Assembly: GCA_017999015.1 (NCBI GenBank)
Contig: JAGOBZ010000235.1
Coordinates: 1-5,367, forward strand
DNA: 5,367 bases
Origin: Kiritimatiellia bacterium
Lineage (GTDB): Bacteria; Verrucomicrobiota; Kiritimatiellia; RFP12; UBA1067
Reading direction: 5' to 3'
The notes under the pieces were generated by a model. The model was not told the DNA's origin and searched no databases. It saw nothing but the letters and a program-made list of their open reading frames with translations. Within the stretch, counting starts at the first letter, position 1. Each line of letters starts with the position of its first letter. The position numbers and the translations under genes were made by a program. Shown piece after piece: positions 5,270 to 5,367 of this stretch.

Positions 5270-5367
5270 TTGACGAAGCGAATTGTTACGGGTGTGCTGG
5301 TGGGATCGGCCTGGCTCTTCGGCCTGTGCTATATGCCGGGCTGGATGCTCTTCGGCGTGCTGCTGCT
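5270..5367 (+). CDS. cdsA: Phosphatidate cytidylyltransferase, N-terminal part (3' truncated by the window)
   Basis: CdsA makes CDP-diacylglycerol from phosphatidate and CTP, feeding phospholipid synthesis in the inner membrane. Only the first 32 codons are present. They read TKRIVTGVLVGSAW followed by a hydrophobic stretch (LFGLCYMPGWMLFGVLLL), matching the usual CdsA start: a short basic K/Q-R-I-x-T-G/A segment running into the first membrane helix. The diagnostic C-terminal CDP-alcohol signature lies outside the window, so the call rests on this N-terminus and on the very common uppS-cdsA order. It starts at TTG with AGGAG eight bases upstream, 15 bases after uppS, in the same direction. 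Confidence 0.8.
   Translation, partial: MTKRIVTGVLVGSAWLFGLCYMPGWMLFGVLL

Overview
The window is a GC-rich, densely packed bacterial chromosome segment with six genes, two of them cut by the window edges, and no RNA genes, mobile elements or CRISPR arrays that I can see. It pairs housekeeping genes (purA, uppS, cdsA) with a lone secreted sulfatase of the formylglycine type. That mix, with the high GC, fits a PVC-superphylum bacterium (Kiritimatiellota, Verrucomicrobiota or Planctomycetota-like), where such sulfatases are abundant. The phylum is an inference and cannot be settled from this sequence alone.

Left block (1-1398, plus strand): the C-terminal end of an unrecognised protein, a YjbQ/UPF0047 protein and an ElyC-like DUF218 membrane protein. 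The first two overlap by one base and the next pair is separated by three bases, so they are almost certainly one operon.

Middle (1402-3012, minus strand): a Sec-exported type I sulfatase with an intact CTPSR maturation motif. It converges on the ElyC-like gene with only three bases between the two stop codons, in a G-rich stretch that contains a tandem GTTAGGG duplication. It diverges from purA across a gap of about 160 bp. That gap holds a good purA promoter, an imperfect operator-like palindrome just after the -10, a GC hairpin, a repeated TGTTCAC heptamer next to the purA ribosome-binding site, and a CTTAAG-N3-CTTAAG palindrome touching the sulfatase ribosome-binding site.

Right block (3173-5367, plus strand): purA (adenylosuccinate synthetase), then uppS (undecaprenyl diphosphate synthase), then the first 32 codons of cdsA (phosphatidate cytidylyltransferase). 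uppS-cdsA is a common bacterial pairing that supplies the lipid carrier for cell-wall synthesis and the CDP-diacylglycerol for phospholipids. The ElyC-like protein upstream belongs to a family linked in E. coli to undecaprenyl-phosphate-dependent envelope synthesis, so the segment has a loose envelope theme interrupted by the sulfatase.

I found no clear new biological system. The points most worth checking are the G-rich convergent junction without a normal terminator, the regulatory architecture between the sulfatase and purA, the altered substrate-side residues of the sulfatase, the identity of the truncated first gene, and the start codon of uppS.
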